64,000 bases of DNA from Ovis canadensis (lineage: Eukaryota > Chordata > Mammalia > Artiodactyla > Bovidae), in assembly GCF_042477335.2 (NCBI RefSeq), contig NC_091249.1, forward strand, positions 50,824,001 to 50,888,000, given 5' to 3'. Both the position numbers and the translations under genes were made by a program. A model generated the notes under the pieces. It saw nothing but the letters and a program-made list of their open reading frames with translations, was not told where the DNA came from and searched no databases. Shown one piece after another: positions 54,561 through 64,000 of this stretch; position 1 is the first letter of the stretch; the number at the start of each line of letters is the position of its first letter.

Positions 54561-56729
54561 AAAAAATTGACTGGGAGTTTCCAGTTCCGTGTAAGATGAG
54601 GCAAACACACGCATCCTGTCTCCCCCACTGAATACAGCATAAAACCTTGACAGAGCATGGATTTGAAGTCTCTTCTGCCTGCAACCAAGTATGTGGTAAT
54701 AATAAAATCAACAATAGCTGCCATTTTTGAGCACTTACTAAGTGCTGGGTCCCACAATAAAGGGCTTACAGGCATTATGGTGCCTCAGAGAAGACCAGAT
54801 ATCAAAGTAACACAAATCAGTAGTAAATTTATTATTTTTACCCCCTCCAATATCTCCTGGGCTGAATCCAATGCAGTGCAAAATCTTGAAGTGGGTATTG
54901 GCATCTACAAAGAGAGTTCCAGGAAAAGCCCTCTGATTCTGTCTTGAGGACCAAGAAAAGGGTGAGATACAGAAGAGAAGGCATCTGTTTTTTTTTTTTC
55001 TCCTCTGCCTTTTTTTTTCATTCTCTTGCACCCCAGCCTCCAATAAATCATTTGATGGTAGCAGCAGCAATAGCAGTGTGGGCTGGGGGCAAACCAGAGC
55101 TCCAGTGGGAGGAGCCATGGCCCACCAGGGTGGGCAAGCCCCTTGGATTCCACACTAGCAGCCACAGGAAAGACATGGTATGCCTCTGGCCTGGGGACTG
55201 GCCAAGAGAAACCTCAGTAAACTGGAAAGCCCAAGGGAGATCACAGGAAGGGAAGAGCTGGGAAAAACAGTCCCTTAAAGCTGTTTATGAAATTGAACTG
55301 CACGGCCTGACCTTAAACAGCAAGAAGCAACTAGAGAACAGAACACCTGAGGACGGGCCACTGTCTCAATCCCAGATTGGCTGTGGGGAGGTGCAGACAG
55401 GGGACAGACCCAAACAGCACTGCAGAAGCTTTGAAAATTGCACTGCCATTGGAACCACAGCCCACAGGAAGCTGGAGGGAACTTGTGATCTGAATCCAAC
55501 TGGGTCAACTGTCTGCTAAAGGAAAAACAGAAAACTGCTCTGCGCGGGAAGAACCAGGGAAATCTCAACTTACTTGGGAAAAGACAATCAACAGTAGCCA
55601 ATGCTGAGATGACTTTACCAAGATAGTAGAAGCTATTATAAAAATAGTCCAATATATAAGGGCAAACATTCTTGAAATTAACGGAAAGACAAAAAAGCAT
55701 CAGCCTAAAAACAAAAGATATCTAGAAGAATCAAATGGAAGTTTAGACATGGAAAATACAATAACCAAAAATTTAAAGGCTCACTGCATGGGCTCAATAG
55801 CAAAATGGAAATGATGGAGAAAACAGTAAACTTGAAGATAGACTAATAGAAGTTATCTAATATGAATAACATAGAGAAAGAAGATTGGGGAAAAATGAAG
55901 AGAGCCTCAGAGATCTGTGGGACAATACCAAAAGGTCTAACGTTCATGTCACTGGAGTCTTGGAAGGAGAAGACAAAGGGAGATCCGGGGAAAAATTTGA
56001 AGAAATAGTGATGCAAATCTTCCAAATCTGATGAAACATATAAACACACAAATTTAAGCTCAGCGAATCCAAAATAGAATAAACACATAGAAATCTATGC
56101 CCGGACACATCATAATTAAACTTTTGAAAACTTAAGACAAAGAAAAAACATCTTGAAAACAACCAGAGAAAACCTAGAGGGGAACAATGATTCACACGAC
56201 TGGAGTTCTCAGTGGAAACCACAAAGGCCGGAAGAAAGTGAACAACATTTTAAAATTCTTCAAGAAAAGAACTCTCAGCTCAGAATTCCTCACAGGAAAT
56301 GTGCTTTGGGAATGTAGGTAAAACAAAGACGTTTTCAGATGAAGGAAAGCTAGGAGAATTGGTTGCCAGGAGACCCGGACTAAAAGATTGCTAAAGAACT
56401 CTTCAACAGAAGGGGAATAACAGCAGAAACTTGGAACAGGAGTAAGGAAGATCAGCAGAAATGGCAAGAATTTGGATATGTATTATAGACTATTTTTCTT
56501 CTGTTGACTTTCCTGTTGAGCTTTTTAAAATGTGTCTGGTGGTTAAAAACAAAATATGACATTGCCTAATGGGATTTCAATGAATGTACACGTCATTCAG
56601 AAGACAAATACAGCAGAAAAGGAAGAGGGCAAAATGACATACACAGTGGTGAGGGTTCTTCATTCCACATGAAGTGGTAAAATATTAATTCTAAGTGGAC
56701 TGGAAAAGTTAGATATGTCTATCTAAAGA
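54561..56729 (+). repeat. L1-related (HAL1-like) LINE remnant
   Basis: 'tcataattaaacttttgaaa', 'aaccagagaaaacctagagg' and 'ttttcagatgaaggaaagct' follow the HAL1/L1 3' region in plus orientation. A 191-codon frame at 54944-55519 is interrupted repeat DNA with no domain. Confidence 0.55.
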
Positions 56730-57840
56730 TACTATTTTTAAAAATCTTAAGTCTTAATACTTTATCCAAAATTTAATTCTAAATAGATTATAGATAAAAC
56801 TTCTGGAAGATAACATAAGAGATAGTCTTCATGACTTGGGAGTAGGCAGAGTTATCACATTAAAAGCACAATCCATAAAAGAATAAATTGAGTATCATCA
56901 AAATCAACCTTTCTGCTCTTGTGAAGGACACTGTTAAGAGAATGAAAAAGCAAGCTACAAACCTGGAGAGAATGTTTGCAAACCACATGTCTGGCAAAAG
57001 ATTTCTATTCAAAGTACATGAAGAACCCTCAAAATTCAACAAAAAGACAACAAGCAACCCAATTAAAAGATGGACAAAAGATTTCAACAGAAACTTTATT
57101 CAGGAGGACATAAAGATGGCCAATTAGCATACATGAAGATGTTCATCATTATCAGCCATTCCGGCAATGTTATAACTACACTTTTACAAAGGACAAAAGA
57201 AACTGACAAAACCAAGTGCTGGTGAGGATGCCGAGCAATTGGAACTCTCAAGGACTGCTCGTGGGAATGCAAAACGGTATAGCTTGGCAGTTTCTTATCA
57301 AGGTAAACATATAATTACCATATGACCCAGCAATCCCACTCCAGAGTGTTTACCCTAGAGAAATGAAACCTTATGTTCATGTGAAAACTGGAACATAAAT
57401 GATCATAGCAGGTGGCAACTGCCCAAACTGGAAGCAATTCAAATGTCCCTCAAGAGGTGAATGGAGAAACTTCAGTATATCCATTCAATGGAATAATAGT
57501 CTGCAATAAAAAGGAATTAATTATTGATTCACGCAATGACTTACAGGAATCTCAGAGGCATTATGCTGAGTGAAAGAAGCCAGTCTCAAAGGTTACATAC
57601 TGCGTCATTCCTTGTATGCGAACTGCTCAGAAAAACAAAGTGATAGTGTGGGAGAACAGGCCAGTGCTTGTTATGGGGTAGGGGTGTGGAACGTGCGTGA
57701 TGATAAAGGGAGCGTGCACAGGAGTTTCATGGGGTTGATGGGCCTCGATCCTATTGAGGTAGTTGCATGAATCTATAAATATGTTAAAATCCATAGATCA
57801 TACACACACACACACGCACAAAGACGACTTTACTGAGTTG
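56730..57840 (+). repeat. old L1 ORF2 C-terminal region and 3' UTR
   Basis: 'aagatggacaaaagatttca', 'accatatgacccagcaatcc' and 'tgctgagtgaaagaagccag' are classic L1 phrases in plus orientation. Only short frames survive (for example 56888-57127), and a CA-rich run near 57802-57818 lies close to the 3' end. Confidence 0.85.
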
Positions 57841-58142
57841 TTAAACAGAACAAAATGAAAATGCTGTGAAAGAAAAAGTTCCTGAGGAATTTGGCCCTCA
57901 GGGTCCAATTTGGGTCTCCAGCAAGTGGTGGGTATACAAAGCAGAATCAGGTAAAGTTCACATTTTTGAGATTCTTAGAAACAAAGCCAGTAACAATGTG
58001 ACAAAAGATTTCAACTTAATTGTTTCCTTCTCAGAGAGGCCTTCCCTGACTACCCTCAAGCCTCAATACATACAAAGTAATCTGAGATCGCACAGAGTCA
58101 GACACAACTGCAGCGACGCAGCAGCAGCAGCAGCACCAATAC
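57841..58142. repeat. unassigned stretch plus a Bov-A2 3' scrap
   Basis: 58084-58135 carries only the last 50 bases of a Bov-A2 ('cagagtcagacacaactgca' and a (GCA)n tail). Confidence 0.6.
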
Positions 58143-58509
58143 CCTTGTATTAATTCACCACTGCTGCTGAAACAAATGACCACAAACTGAGAGACTTAAA
58201 ACAACATTGCTTTGTTATTCTACTGTCCCAGAGGTCAGAAGTCCAAACTAGGTCTGACTGAGCTAAAACCAAGGTGTCAGCAGGACTGCATACCTTCTGC
58301 AGGCTGTAGCAGGTAATCTGTTTTCTTGCCTTTTCCACCTTCTAGAGGCTGCCCTCTTTCCTCCACCCTCTCAGCCCCTTCCTCCATCCACAAAGCCAGC
58401 AATGTTGCACTGAGTCACTCTCATGATGCTATCTCTAGTTTTCTCTCTTCTGCCTCCCTCTTCCCTTCTAAGGGCCCTTGTTATCAGGCCCTCTGGATAA
58501 TTCAGGATA

Positions 58510-59555
58510 TGAGGATACCAAGTTTTATTTGGCTTCTCAAATATTGTATGTCTTACAAATCAAAGATTTGTTGCAACACTTGATCAAGCAAATATATAGG
58601 CACCATTGTTTCAACAGCATTTGCTCACTTCATGTCTTTGCATCATGTTTTGGTAATTCTCAAAATACTTCAAACTCTTTCATTATTGTATTTATTATGG
58701 TGATCTGTGATTAGTGATCTTTGATGTTACTATTGTAATAGCTTTGGAGCATCATGAATCATGCCATATAAGATGGCAAACTTAATTGTTGAAATGGCAA
58801 AAGAGTATTGAGAATATTACATAAATTTAACTGATAAAGCAGTGGCAGGACTTAGGAGGTTTGAGAAGATTGACTCCAATTTTGAAGCAAGTTCCACCAT
58901 GGGTAAAAGGACGTCAGAAAGCACTGTATGCTATACATTATTCGTGAAAGAAGTCAATAGATGCTGCAAACTTCACTGGTATCTTATTTTAAGCTACTGC
59001 CACAACCACCCCAATCTTTAGCAATCACTGCCTCAACCAGTGAGCAACCATCAACATCAAGGCAAGACCCTCCACCAGCAGAGAGATTATGACTCACTGA
59101 AGGCTCAGATGATGGTTAGCATTTTTCAGCAATATATTATTTTTAAATTAAGTTACATACATTTCTGGGGCTTCCCTGGTGGCTCAGACAGTAAAGATTC
59201 TGCCTGCAATGCAGGTGACCCAGGTTCAATCCCTGGGTTGGGAATATTCCCTGGAGAAGGGAATGGCTACCCACTCCAATATTCTTGTCTGGAAAAACCT
59301 ATGGACAGAGAAGCCTGGCGGGCTACAGTCCATGAGGTCGCAAAGTCAGACACAACTGCACAACTAACACTTATACTTCTCAGGTACATTTTCAAAGACA
59401 TAATGCCAGTGCACACTTAACAGACTACGGCATAGTGTAAATGTAACTTTCATGTATACTGGGAAACCAAAGCATTCATGGGACTCACTTTATTGCAGTG
59501 TTGGCTTTATCTGGTGGTTTGGAATGGAAACTGCAATCTCTCCAAGGTACACCTG
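58510..59555 (+). mobile_element. Tigger1 DNA transposon with internal deletion
   Basis: The left terminus follows a TA at 58508-58509, and the right terminus ends '...tctccaaggtacacctg'. The 5' untranslated part (58610-58780) is joined directly to the last ~100 codons of the transposase reading frame, which is decayed; the DDE core is missing. A Bov-tA sits at 59168-59362. Confidence 0.8.
59168..59362 (+). repeat. Bov-tA SINE inside Tigger1
   Basis: It starts 'ggcttccctggtggctcaga' and ends '...cagacacaactgcacaact'. It is close to consensus. Confidence 0.9.
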
Positions 59556-59604
59556 TCATTTCCCAACTCAGGGTCAGCTGATGAGCAACCTCCAGTGACA
59601 TCAG

Positions 59605-60312
59605 CCACCTGGAATTAGGCCAGCTTCACAAGTTAAGGTTGCAGATCTCCCCAGACACCAGATGCAAGTTCAGGGGCCCCCAGGTTACCCTCACATCTAA
59701 CCAAGTCAGGGATTCTCTCTACCCCCTTAGTTGCTACAATTTGCTGGAATGGCTCAGAGAACTCAGGAAAGTACCATATTTCTGACTACAAAAGGATATA
59801 ATTCAGAGCAAATCAAGGGGAGAGATGCAGAGGATGAGGTTTAGGGGCCCCAAATGTTAAACTTCTGTGTTCTGTCCCCATGTTGTCAGGAATGCTTTAC
59901 CCTCCCAGCACAACAACATGCAACAGCACAGAGTATCGCCAACCAGGAAGCTCCCTGGAGTTTCAGTGTGCAGAGATTTTATGGAGGTTTCATTGCATAG
60001 GCATGGCTGACCGACTTGACTGAATCATCGGTCATGTGACTAAACTCAGTGTCCAGCTCCCTTCTCCTTATGGGGCTCAAAGTTCCAACTCTTCTAATCA
60101 CATGGCTGGTCTTTCTGGCACCATCAGCCTCCGTTTTGAGTCACTTCATGAGCATAAACTATCAGGCATGGTCTAAGGCGCCGCCATGAATAACAAATAC
60201 AGTCCTATCCCTCCAGAATTTCTGAGGATATAGAGGTTACAGAGGATAGAGGTTATATAGGACATAGAGGTCCCCAGGAACCAGGGACTGAGGTCAGCCA
60301 AGTCTTTATTGC
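59605..60312 (-). repeat. ERVL-type LTR remnant
   Basis: 'tgctggaatggctcagagaa', 'ttttatggaggtttcattgc' and 'tctaatcacatggctggtct' are typical of reversed ERVL LTRs (MLT2/MER21 type). No internal viral genes are present. Confidence 0.55.
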
Positions 60313-60455
60313 GCACAACCTTAATTTCATCCACAACCTTAATTTCATCCACAACCTTAATTTCCCTCTGCCATGTAAACTCTCATATTCACAGGTTCCA
60401 AGAACTAGGACATAAACACCTTTGGGGCCACTATTCCATCTACCACAGCTTCCCG

Positions 60456-61494
60456 GTTGCTCTCTAACATGTCACGCTGTTTTGTTTCCTCATTGCACCT
60501 ATCCTTCTATGAAACGGTCTTATTTATTTTGTTTGTTTGCTTATTGTCTGCCTTTCTCGCTGCTGTGAGTCCTTAGCATGTGACTAAGCAAGAAAGCAGA
60601 AGAATTAGAGGAGGTGGCACTCCAGCTGGGCTGCGAAGGATGAGCAGAGTGGCGTAAGGGTAGCTGGGGCTCTGAGCATCTTTGCAAAGGGACAGAGGAG
60701 GGAAGGTCAGGTGCGTTTAGGAGCCCTGAATGGATCACTGTAGGTGGGGCACTGGGGAGTGTTGTGGGAGGGAGGGGAGGCGTTGGGATGGAAAAAGGCC
60801 AGGTAACACAGAACATGTGCTAGGCTACAGACCTGATGGCACTTCTGGGATCGGCTCTAGCATCTTTGCTGTCTCACCCAGAGGCCAGGAGAGAAGCACC
60901 AGGGTGTGGTAAGTAGGGCATGGACTCTGGGGTCAGACCCATGTGGGCTCAGACCCCAGTTCCACTGTTCATAGGTCACCTCTTCATGGTCATCACTGAA
61001 GATGGTTCACTCAGCACTCCTGTACAGCCCACTTCTCTTCTGCCCTCTTCTATTTGGAGCCCAGGGAGTTTCCCAGTATCTCTTGCAGTGAGTGACACAA
61101 ATCCAGCCAATGCTGGAAGCAGAATCCTGGTGAGGGGTGTTCTGGAAATGGAACAGGTCCAATAAAAAGGAAAACATATTCAACTAGATACGAATTTTGC
61201 CTTCTCCTCTCCTTCCTGCTTTGAACGTCAAGTTGTCGCAGGAGCAGGAGCAGCCACTTTGTGACCATGAGAAGCAAGCTCAAAGTAATGGCCTAAGAAA
61301 AACTGGGCAGAATGATGGAAAGTTCCTCAGCTTATCAGGTCATCACTGAGCAATTGGATCCGCATCAATCATCATCCACCTCTGTGTCTTAGCTGGATAT
61401 TCTGTTACTTTTGGTCAAACATAGTCCTAATTGATACACGCTTGAAGCCTCCGTTTCCTCTACTATTAACTAGAAGGAACAATACTTGTCAATA
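60456..61494. other. gene-free tract
   Basis: L2-like scraps lie near 60580-60740. The rest is unassigned, and there is no exon structure. Confidence 0.35.
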
Positions 61495-62060
61495 TTCATT
61501 ACACTTAAGTCATGTGCCAGGAACTCCTCTAGGTGCTGGTGGCAAAGCAGGGAACAAGAGATAAGGTTCCTATTCTTCTTGCATTTACATGTTGGCAGGC
61601 AAGACAGATAATGAACCCATAAGTAGGCAAGAATATATGAGAGTGAGAAGCGCTATGAGGAAAAGAAAAGAACATGATGTGTCAGACAGACTGGTGTGGA
61701 CATAACACGGGAATATGTGAGAAGGTGATACTTAAGCTGAGACCTGAATGTGAAGATAATGGCAGGACAGAGCACAGGGGACAGCATTCCAGGAGAGGGA
61801 ACTGCAAGAGCAAAGGGCAAAGACCTGGAGGCAGGGCCATGCTTGTTGTGCGGGCAGACCAGGAGGAAGGCTAGATGACTGGGCAGTCGTGAATGACAAA
61901 GGCAAAGAATGGAGGTGAGACCAGAGAGGTAGGTGGGGGTCTGATGACATATGCTCCAATAGGTAGAATGGATTTATTTTAATCACAAAAAGGAAGCCAT
62001 CAGAGGGCTTTCAGACAAGTGTGGGACAATGACTTGACCACCTTGCACTCTGTAGGTGCT
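61495..62060 (+). repeat. L2-like LINE remnant
   Basis: 'gtgccaggaactcctctagg' through 'cattccaggagagggaactg' reads in order in plus orientation. Confidence 0.65.
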
Positions 62061-62239
62061 TAAGAAATGTCTACGGCCTAGAGTAGGTGCATCACTTGGT
62101 GGGATTCCTGTCCCTTCTCAGGCTCAACCAGCCCCATCCTCAGGATGCCTGTCTCATACCCCCAGCTCCTGAGCTAGATCCCCTCTGGCTGCCTTCTGAG
62201 TTATCCCGGCCCTGTGTTGTCCTCCCCCGGGGCTGTTTG

Positions 62240-62970
62240 CTCCCTCCAGAGCGGGCGAGCATAATTGCCACTTTCCACAATGACATAAAAATCTAAGAGG
62301 CACAATCAATACAGCTCACACACACATCATCGTCTTTCATTGCAAACGATAAAAGTGTAAACAGCAGGGGTGGCAGCAGCTCCGGAGGCTGCAGTGGGGG
62401 CAGGGCAGGCTGCCACTGCCTTCCTGCCCATCACTCTCGTTTTGGGGCTCCTTCTCCACGCTGGGAGGTGAGGCCCCTCATTAAAGCCCATTCTCTTTCC
62501 AAATGCAACAACCCAAGCCTCTTTAACCTGGCTGGAGAAATCCAATTTGTCTTCCCTTTCACTATTTTAAATGCTCTTTTACTTGCTTCCTTGAATCTTC
62601 TATGTCCCCCAAAATACAGAGCTAGGAGTGCCTTCCTGGAGGCAGAAGGACCTGCCTAGGTCTTGCTTGTCACAAACCCATGAACTGACCTCAGTGAGGG
62701 GACAAGCTCTCAATGGCCGGCTTCTTTCACTCTGCATTCAGCCTGCCACCCACAGCTTGTCTGGGAATGTGCACAGAAATCATTACATTCCCAGCTCTCA
62801 CAGACTCCCGGCAACGACTTCTTCCAACTAGTTACTTAATGAACGTCATCCAATTCCGTTTCAGCCTGCCATACTCTCATTTGTGAAAGCCAATCTGCTT
62901 TACGATTCTAACCTCTGGCTAGAAACTGCTCCCAATTTCATGTCATCCATAAACTTGATGAACGATTAGC
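62240..62970. promoter_or_regulatory. candidate conserved non-coding region
   Basis: 62255-62370 ('gcataattgccactttccac', 'caatcaatacagctcacaca', 'cattgcaaacgataaaagtg') and 62480-62640 are complex, AT-leaning, non-repeat DNA. Near 62935-62970 'catgtcatccataaacttga' resembles an ancient CR1/L3-type repeat, a class often co-opted as enhancers. The function is inferred. Confidence 0.3.
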
Positions 62971-62984
62971 TTGCTTCTCTGCAG

Positions 62985-64000
62985 TCATTCATTTATTTAT
63001 TCAACCAGCATTTAGTAAGCACCTACTGGATGCTGGGCACTGGATACAGAGTGAGAGGACACGCAGGTCCTGTCCTGGAGAGACCCCCATGCCGCTGGCG
63101 GAGGTAACGGGGAAATGTTCATTCAGTGTGATCCATGCTCACCTATCGAGGGGCCTGAGAGCTGGCCTCCTTGGGGAACAGGCAGCTTTTCGCTGGACTT
63201 TGAGATACAGGAGAGGGAGTTTGCTAGCACAAGAAGAAACGGTGTTTCAACTCGACCAGAATTTGCACAGGCAAGTGGTTCTGGGTGGTGATGGGGGAAG
63301 AAACATTGATAACTACAAATGTGAGGGGTGGTGAACATCGGGCTGGGATCCAACTAGGACCTGGATGCCTCTCTGCTTCTTGGCTCTGCCAATTCCTGCT
63401 GTATCCGCAGGCTCCATGTGATAGCAAGGGTGCTGCCAGCAGCCCGAGGGTTACAACCTCCCAGAATAAAACCCAGGGGGAAAAAGGCTTACTCTTCTGT
63501 CAACACTCTTAGTAAATTTCTCTTTCTGGGTCACATGCTCATCCCTGACCAATCAGGGTGGTTGGGGAAATACAGGCATTCTGATTGGCCAGGCCTGAGT
63601 CACATGATACCCGGAGTGGCGTCAGCTCTGTTTGAAGCCTGTGGACTGAAAGAGAAGAGTAGGGACTGCTAAGGGAAAACTGGCTGCTGTTAGCACTGAA
63701 AACAATGAACAGGTGCCTGGCTGCTGGGTCACTATGCGACCACCAGTGGGTTGTGGCACTCTGTCCTTCCAGGAGATGGAAAGGGGAACCACAGGGTCTT
63801 TTCTGCGCGATGGGCACAGGGACTGGCTCACCAGCCACTCTAGGGGTGGGGAGAGAGGGGGTCTGGCATCTGAGGCTGTCATTTTGCCATTTGCAGGCTG
63901 GTTAAAAACACATTTTCTTTTGTTCCAGATTCCGAATCTGAGCCAAGCAGCAAGTAATTTGCCCTTCTGTCCTCCGCATCCCTATTCTTCAAGCTGTTTT
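62985..64000. other. window end: L2 scrap and LTR-like stretch
   Basis: 62985-63085 is L2-like ('cagcatttagtaagcaccta'). 63540-63720 has two CCAAT-type boxes (CCAATC near 63550 and GATTGG near 63582) and wording ('ctgattggccaggcctgagt') common to an old mammalian repeat, possibly an LTR. No gene is seen up to the end. Confidence 0.4.

Larger units (their letters stand above)
58143..60455 (-). repeat. MaLR-type LTR broken by later insertions
   Basis: Pieces at 58143-58509, 59556-59600 and 60313-60455 are consecutive parts of one reversed MaLR LTR ('tgaccacaaactgagagact'; 'agggtcagctgatgagcaac'; 'ctcatattcacaggttccaa'). A Tigger1 and another LTR lie between them. An 18-bp unit is tripled at 60314-60366. 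Confidence 0.65.

Noticed and set aside
54944-55519. 191-codon frame
   Set aside because: It sits inside L1/HAL1-like DNA, has no recognisable domain, and the surrounding frame is broken.
56888-57127. 79-codon frame resembling a protein
   Set aside because: It is the C-terminal part of L1 ORF2 and therefore a retrotransposon remnant.
2637-59362. tRNA-like A and B boxes seen many times
   Set aside because: All lie in Bov-tA or CHR SINE heads; none folds as a free tRNA gene with proper ends.
1-64000. CRISPR arrays, operons, prophage or plasmid features
   Set aside because: The window is mammalian nuclear DNA. The direct repeats present are target-site duplications, microsatellites and minisatellites.

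Overview
The window is genomic DNA of a mammal, and within mammals of a pecoran ruminant (cattle, buffalo, sheep or goat type). The evidence is the dense set of lineage-specific retroposons: Bov-tA and Bov-A2 SINEs, BovB (RTE) LINE fragments and CHR-type tRNA SINEs, on top of mammal-wide MIR, L2, L1M, MaLR, hAT and Tigger remnants. The two spliced protein genes, EIF4E1B followed by TSPAN17 on the plus strand, match the gene order of human 5q35.2 (SNCB - EIF4E1B - TSPAN17 - gene-poor gap - UNC5A). I infer the syntenic ruminant block (bovine chromosome 7 by known synteny). Sequence alone does not let me choose the species.

Layout. 1-0.96 kb: CpG island, probably the divergent SNCB/EIF4E1B promoter, with SNCB leaving leftwards. 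1-12.8 kb: gene-free DNA built largely of L2, L1, BovB and Bov SINE insertions, probably the long first intron or upstream region of EIF4E1B. 12.86-16.39 kb: EIF4E1B, seven coding exons encoding 231 aa, an oocyte-type eIF4E paralogue with all cap-binding tryptophans. 17.15-18.33 kb: second CpG island with a tandem GC-box array. 17.74-26.6 kb (possibly to 28.1 kb): TSPAN17, eight coding exons encoding 270 aa, a TspanC8 tetraspanin with eight cysteines in the large loop. 27.2-29.5 kb: three CTCF-like motifs just past TSPAN17. 28.1-64 kb: no protein gene that I can support. It holds nested transposon layers and several non-repetitive AT-rich blocks that look like conserved regulatory DNA; in human this interval precedes UNC5A.

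The two genes do not form an operon-like unit. EIF4E1B acts in germ-line translation control and TSPAN17 in membrane trafficking of ADAM10; they are neighbours by conserved synteny. The most unusual item is a long inverted repeat at 47.3-48.0 kb (arms about 193 and 179 bp, 293-bp spacer, including a perfect 27-bp match) that I cannot assign to a known transposon. Other points of interest are the CTCF-like cluster, three CAGGTG E-boxes upstream of EIF4E1B, and a layered transposon nest at 58.1-60.5 kb. Exon borders were read by eye from splice sites and reading-frame continuity. Repeat family names come from recognition, not from a database run.
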